DNA of 15,190 nt from Planctomycetota bacterium (lineage in GTDB: Bacteria > Planctomycetota > Phycisphaerae > Phycisphaerales > SM1A02), in contig JAPUKX010000325.1 in assembly GCA_027295435.1 (NCBI GenBank), positions 1 through 15,190 on the forward strand, written 5' to 3'. Numbering within the stretch: position 1 is the stretch's first letter; each line of letters begins with the position of its first letter. Below, piece after piece: positions 12,546-15,190 of the stretch. Under the pieces are notes generated by a model that was not told the DNA's origin, made no database searches, and worked only from the letters and a program-made list of their open reading frames with translations. The position numbers and the translations under genes are program-made.

Positions 12546-14915
12546 ATGCGTCCACCCACAGTCCCTCCAGCGCGCTATCTCGTTCCCTTCGCTTGGGTGT
12601 TGCTGGTTGCGCAGGCGATTTGCGGGCAGGCGCTAGAGGAGCGAGAAGCGGACTTCGCAGATCGACCAATCCTGGCGATCCAAATTGAAGGGCTCAAGCG
12701 AGTCCAGGAGCAGTTGGTGCGGAACCAACTCCGCTCTGCGGTCGGCGACCCGTATGACCCACAAACCGTCAAGGACGATGTGGCCCTGCTGTATCGGCTG
12801 GGTGAGTTCAAGTCCGTCACCGCGGAGGCCGAGCTGCAGCCCGACGGCACAGTGGTGCTGATCTATCGTGTGATCGAGGCGGCAATCATCGCCGAGGTCC
12901 AAGTCGTGGGCAATAAGGTCATCCCCGATCAGGACCTGCTGGCGGCGACCCGGCTTGTCAGAGGCGTTCCGCGAGACGAGTTCCTCATCGAGAACGCGAA
13001 GCGAGCGATCGCATCGCTCTATCGCCAGCGCGGGCACTACCTCACGACCGTCTCCGTAGACGAATCGGAGCTGGAGGATTCGGGGATTCTCTTCTTCCGG
13101 GTCATCGAGGGACCTCGCGTAAAGATCAGGGCGATCGAATTCGACGGTAACCAGGCATTCACTTATGAACAGTTGCACGCCGAGATCAAGACCCGGACCG
13201 CCTTGCCGCTCTTTCGGCGAGGCGAACTCGACGAGGACAAACTCAGTGACGACGTGGCGGCCCTGGACAAGTTCTATAAGGATCGCGGCTACTTGGACGT
13301 TCGAGTGGATCGCACCGTCGGGCTCAGCCCCGATAACACTGAGGTGAAGGTGACCTTCCTGATCGTCGAAGGCCGGCAATTCACGCTGCGATCGATTCAG
13401 ACCGAACCGGATCCGCTACGGGTGTTTGCTCGCGACCAGATCGCCGCATTGATGGTCATCAAACCCGGAGATGTCTACCGTCGTGACAAGATCCGCAAGT
13501 CGCTGCAAGTGCTCCAGGATACCTACGGACTTATGAGTTACCTGGACGTGAGAATAGATGCGTCGGAGCTGCGCAGGGGTGACGAACCGCAGGTTGATCT
13601 GCTGCTTCAGATCGACGAGGGCAAGCAGTACAGGGTCGGGCTGGTTCACGTCAAGGGCAACTTCCTGACGCGTGACAAGGTCATTCGCCGCCACGTCCGA
13701 CTTCACCCGGGGCGCCCATTCGACGCCAGGGAAATCGGGCGCTCGACCGAGCGGATCCGCCAAACCCGGCTGTTCAACGACGTGCACATTACGGTGCAGG
13801 ATCCGGACCCGGACGATCCCCAATTCCGCGATGTGCTGGTTGAAGTCAAAGAGGCCAACACCGGTTCGATAAACTTTGGCGTTGCGGCGGGCTCAGATAC
13901 AGGGGTGTTCGGCGAGTTCTCCGTGGTTCAAAGGAACTTCGATATCACCGACCTACCCGAATCGCTGCGCGAGCTTCTCAGCGGCCGGGCCTTCCGCGGC
14001 GCCGGACAGCGCTTCTCGATGACGTTCCGGCCGGGCGCTGAACTGTTCCAATATGTAGTCAGCCTGACCGAGCCATACCTCTTCGACACCAATAACTCGC
14101 TTCGCGTGAGCGGATCGTTTCGGGATCGTCGGTTCCGGAAGTATGACGAACAGCGGGTGAGGTTGGCAGCCAGTCTCGGCCGGCGGCTCGGCGACGTCTG
14201 GGACATTTCCGCCAACAGCCGATTCGAACGCGTCGAGCTGAACAACATCGATCCTACGGCCGCGACGGATGTGTTCGACGCTGCCGGCCCGGACGATCTC
14301 ACTTCGCTGGGGCTGAGCCTCACCCGCTCCACGGTGCGCACGATCACCCGCCCCGCCAGAGGCAGCCGATTGGAATTGAGTGTTGACCAAGTCGGAGCCC
14401 TAGGCGGATCGTTCGACTTTACGACGGCGTCGGCCGACTATACGGTCTTCCTTTCCGTCCACGAGGACTTTCTGGGACGAAAGTCGATCCTCAAGCTCAA
14501 GTCCCGTGTGGGATACATCTTTGGCGGAGACGCGCCGATTTATGAGCGGTTCCTCATGGGAGGCCGCTCGTTCCGCGGGTTCGATTTCCGCGAAGTCAGC
14601 CCCAAGGGGATCCGAGCTGATACCGGCACGCAAGGCATCGACCCGGTCGGCGGACGATGGCTTGTGTTCCTCGGCGCGCAGTACGAGGTCCCGCTGATTC
14701 AAGAGGCGCTCACCGGCGTGGTCTTCCTCGATACCGGCACGGTCACCGATGACCCCGGCTTTGACGAGTACCGAAGCTCGATCGGGGCGGGAATCCGCAT
14801 CTACATCCCGCAGTTCGGACCGGTGCCGATTGCCTTCGATCTCGCCATTCCAATCGAGAAGCAGACCGGCGACCGGACACAAGTCTTGAGCTTCAGTGTG
14901 GAGCTGCCGTTCTAG
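12546..14915 (+). CDS. bamA: Outer membrane protein assembly factor BamA
   Basis: BamA is the core of the machine that folds beta-barrel proteins into the outer membrane. The 789 residues begin with a signal peptide (about 1-27, YLVPFAWVLLVAQAICG). Five POTRA domains follow, starting near 42 (ILAIQIEGLKRVQE), 113 (IAEVQVVGNKVIPDQDL), 191 (IRAIEFDGNQAFTYEQL), 278 (FTLRSIQTEP, the most divergent) and 361 (YRVGLVHVKGNFLTRDKV). The 16-strand barrel covers about 437-789. It carries the loop-6 RGF motif in GGRSFRGFDF (near 676), GVVFLDTGTV near the end, and a C-terminal beta-signal ending in Phe (SFSVELPF). ATG 12546 is chosen because it places the signal peptide at the terminus; a TTG at 12516 would add ten residues. 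No ribosome binding site is evident. A probable skp homologue follows. Confidence 0.95.
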   Translation: MRPPTVPPARYLVPFAWVLLVAQAICGQALEEREADFADRPILAIQIEGLKRVQEQLVRNQLRSAVGDPYDPQTVKDDVALLYRLGEFKSVTAEAELQPDGTVVLIYRVIEAAIIAEVQVVGNKVIPDQDLLAATRLVRGVPRDEFLIENAKRAIASLYRQRGHYLTTVSVDESELEDSGILFFRVIEGPRVKIRAIEFDGNQAFTYEQLHAEIKTRTALPLFRRGELDEDKLSDDVAALDKFYKDRGYLDVRVDRTVGLSPDNTEVKVTFLIVEGRQFTLRSIQTEPDPLRVFARDQIAALMVIKPGDVYRRDKIRKSLQVLQDTYGLMSYLDVRIDASELRRGDEPQVDLLLQIDEGKQYRVGLVHVKGNFLTRDKVIRRHVRLHPGRPFDAREIGRSTERIRQTRLFNDVHITVQDPDPDDPQFRDVLVEVKEANTGSINFGVAAGSDTGVFGEFSVVQRNFDITDLPESLRELLSGRAFRGAGQRFSMTFRPGAELFQYVVSLTEPYLFDTNNSLRVSGSFRDRRFRKYDEQRVRLAASLGRRLGDVWDISANSRFERVELNNIDPTAATDVFDAAGPDDLTSLGLSLTRSTVRTITRPARGSRLELSVDQVGALGGSFDFTTASADYTVFLSVHEDFLGRKSILKLKSRVGYIFGGDAPIYERFLMGGRSFRGFDFREVSPKGIRADTGTQGIDPVGGRWLVFLGAQYEVPLIQEALTGVVFLDTGTVTDDPGFDEYRSSIGAGIRIYIPQFGPVPIAFDLAIPIEKQTGDRTQVLSFSVELPF

Positions 14916-14986
14916 GACCGAGCCCGTGGATCGCCGGCCGTGGCCAGGCCCGCCAGCCGCTGAATGCGGAATCTCTGCCCGCGGGG

Positions 14987-14992
14987 TATTAT
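14987..14992 (+). promoter_or_regulatory. Possible -10 box upstream of the OmpH/Skp-like gene
   Basis: TATTAT (5/6 to TATAAT) lies 51 bases before the last gene's ATG, in the 128-bp gap after bamA. No good -35 box is present at 16-18 bases, so this could be chance. The downstream gene may simply be read through from bamA, as no terminator is visible in the gap. Confidence 0.2.
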
Positions 14993-15043
14993 CTTCAGCG
15001 AGGAATCCCGCCTCATACCGCCGGTTCTTACAGGATGACTGCC

Positions 15044-15190
15044 ATGACCTCGAACAAACACTGGATCAATGTTCCCCTCGTCACCATCGTGCTGCTTTTC
15101 GGCGTAATCATGGGCAATCAAACTCCGGCTGCTCAGACGATTGCTCCCAAGGAGCCCGTCCTCGCCGCGGTCCAGATTGAATCGCTCTTC
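15044..15190 (+). CDS. Probable OmpH/Skp family periplasmic chaperone, N-terminal part (cut by right edge)
   Basis: Only 49 codons are present. The start is ATG 15044, with CAGGA at 15031-15035 eight bases before it; an in-frame ATG at 15035 is also possible. The product has a signal peptide (NVPLVTIVLLFGVIMGNQTPAAQ, about residues 8-30), then a short linker and VLAAVQIESLF (about 39-49). That last stretch matches the first beta strand of OmpH/Skp proteins, typically written as I-A-V-V-D-hydrophobic-x-x-hydrophobic-F. Skp chaperones carry unfolded outer-membrane proteins across the periplasm to BamA and are commonly encoded just after bamA, which supports the call. The coiled-coil arms lie outside the window. 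Confidence 0.6.
   Translation, partial: MTSNKHWINVPLVTIVLLFGVIMGNQTPAAQTIAPKEPVLAAVQIESLF

Noticed and set aside
1..15190. CRISPR array, insertion sequence or tandem repeats
   Set aside because: Reading through the sequence shows no regularly spaced repeats, transposase-like protein or terminal inverted repeats.

Overview
This is a G+C-rich chromosomal stretch from a diderm (outer-membrane-bearing) bacterium. The gene set fits Planctomycetota, probably a Phycisphaerae-like lineage. It has a class II DAHP synthase, a stand-alone UVR-motif protein of a type I recall mainly from planctomycetes, a VWA/ExbB/ExbD/ExbD/TPR cluster, and a BamA/LpxD outer-membrane module. The phylum call is inference from gene content; no 16S rRNA or other decisive marker lies in the window.

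Layout, left to right. The 5' part of a class II DAHP synthase gene runs leftward off the edge (1-814). A gene-free spacer follows (815-1178), then a leftward tRNA-Leu(UAG) gene with a good sigma-70 promoter (1277-1305). A rightward block starts with a DoxX-type membrane protein carrying an unusual acidic, proline-rich insert (1343-2185). Next is a membrane-anchored VWA protein (2286-3299), a MotA/TolQ/ExbB channel subunit (3428-4261), two different ExbD/TolR subunits (4344-4811, 4815-5354) and a large exported TPR-type protein (5351-7948). A hairpin separates this block from a leftward UVR-motif protein (8025-8780). A 329-bp divergent intergenic region follows, then a small sigma-70 factor (9110-10036). 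Convergent to it are leftward gcvT (10118-11254) and lpxD (11348-12436). Divergent from lpxD are bamA (12546-14915) and the start of a likely OmpH/Skp periplasmic chaperone (15044 to the right edge).

How the genes may work together. The central block looks like a proton-motive-force-driven machine of the ExbBD/TolQR type. The VWA protein has a single N-terminal membrane helix with the Ser-x3-His spacing seen in TonB, followed by a periplasmic VWA domain with a near-complete MIDAS. It may be the energised effector in place of TonB or TolA. The exported TPR protein, joined to the second exbD by an ATGA overlap, is a likely partner, loosely like CpoB in the Tol-Pal operon. The right-hand block (LpxD, BamA, probable Skp) builds the outer membrane, so two envelope modules share this window. 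The least described part is the VWA-ExbB-ExbD-ExbD-TPR cluster, including a 29-codon ORF that bridges the channel gene and the first exbD with stop/start overlaps at both ends.
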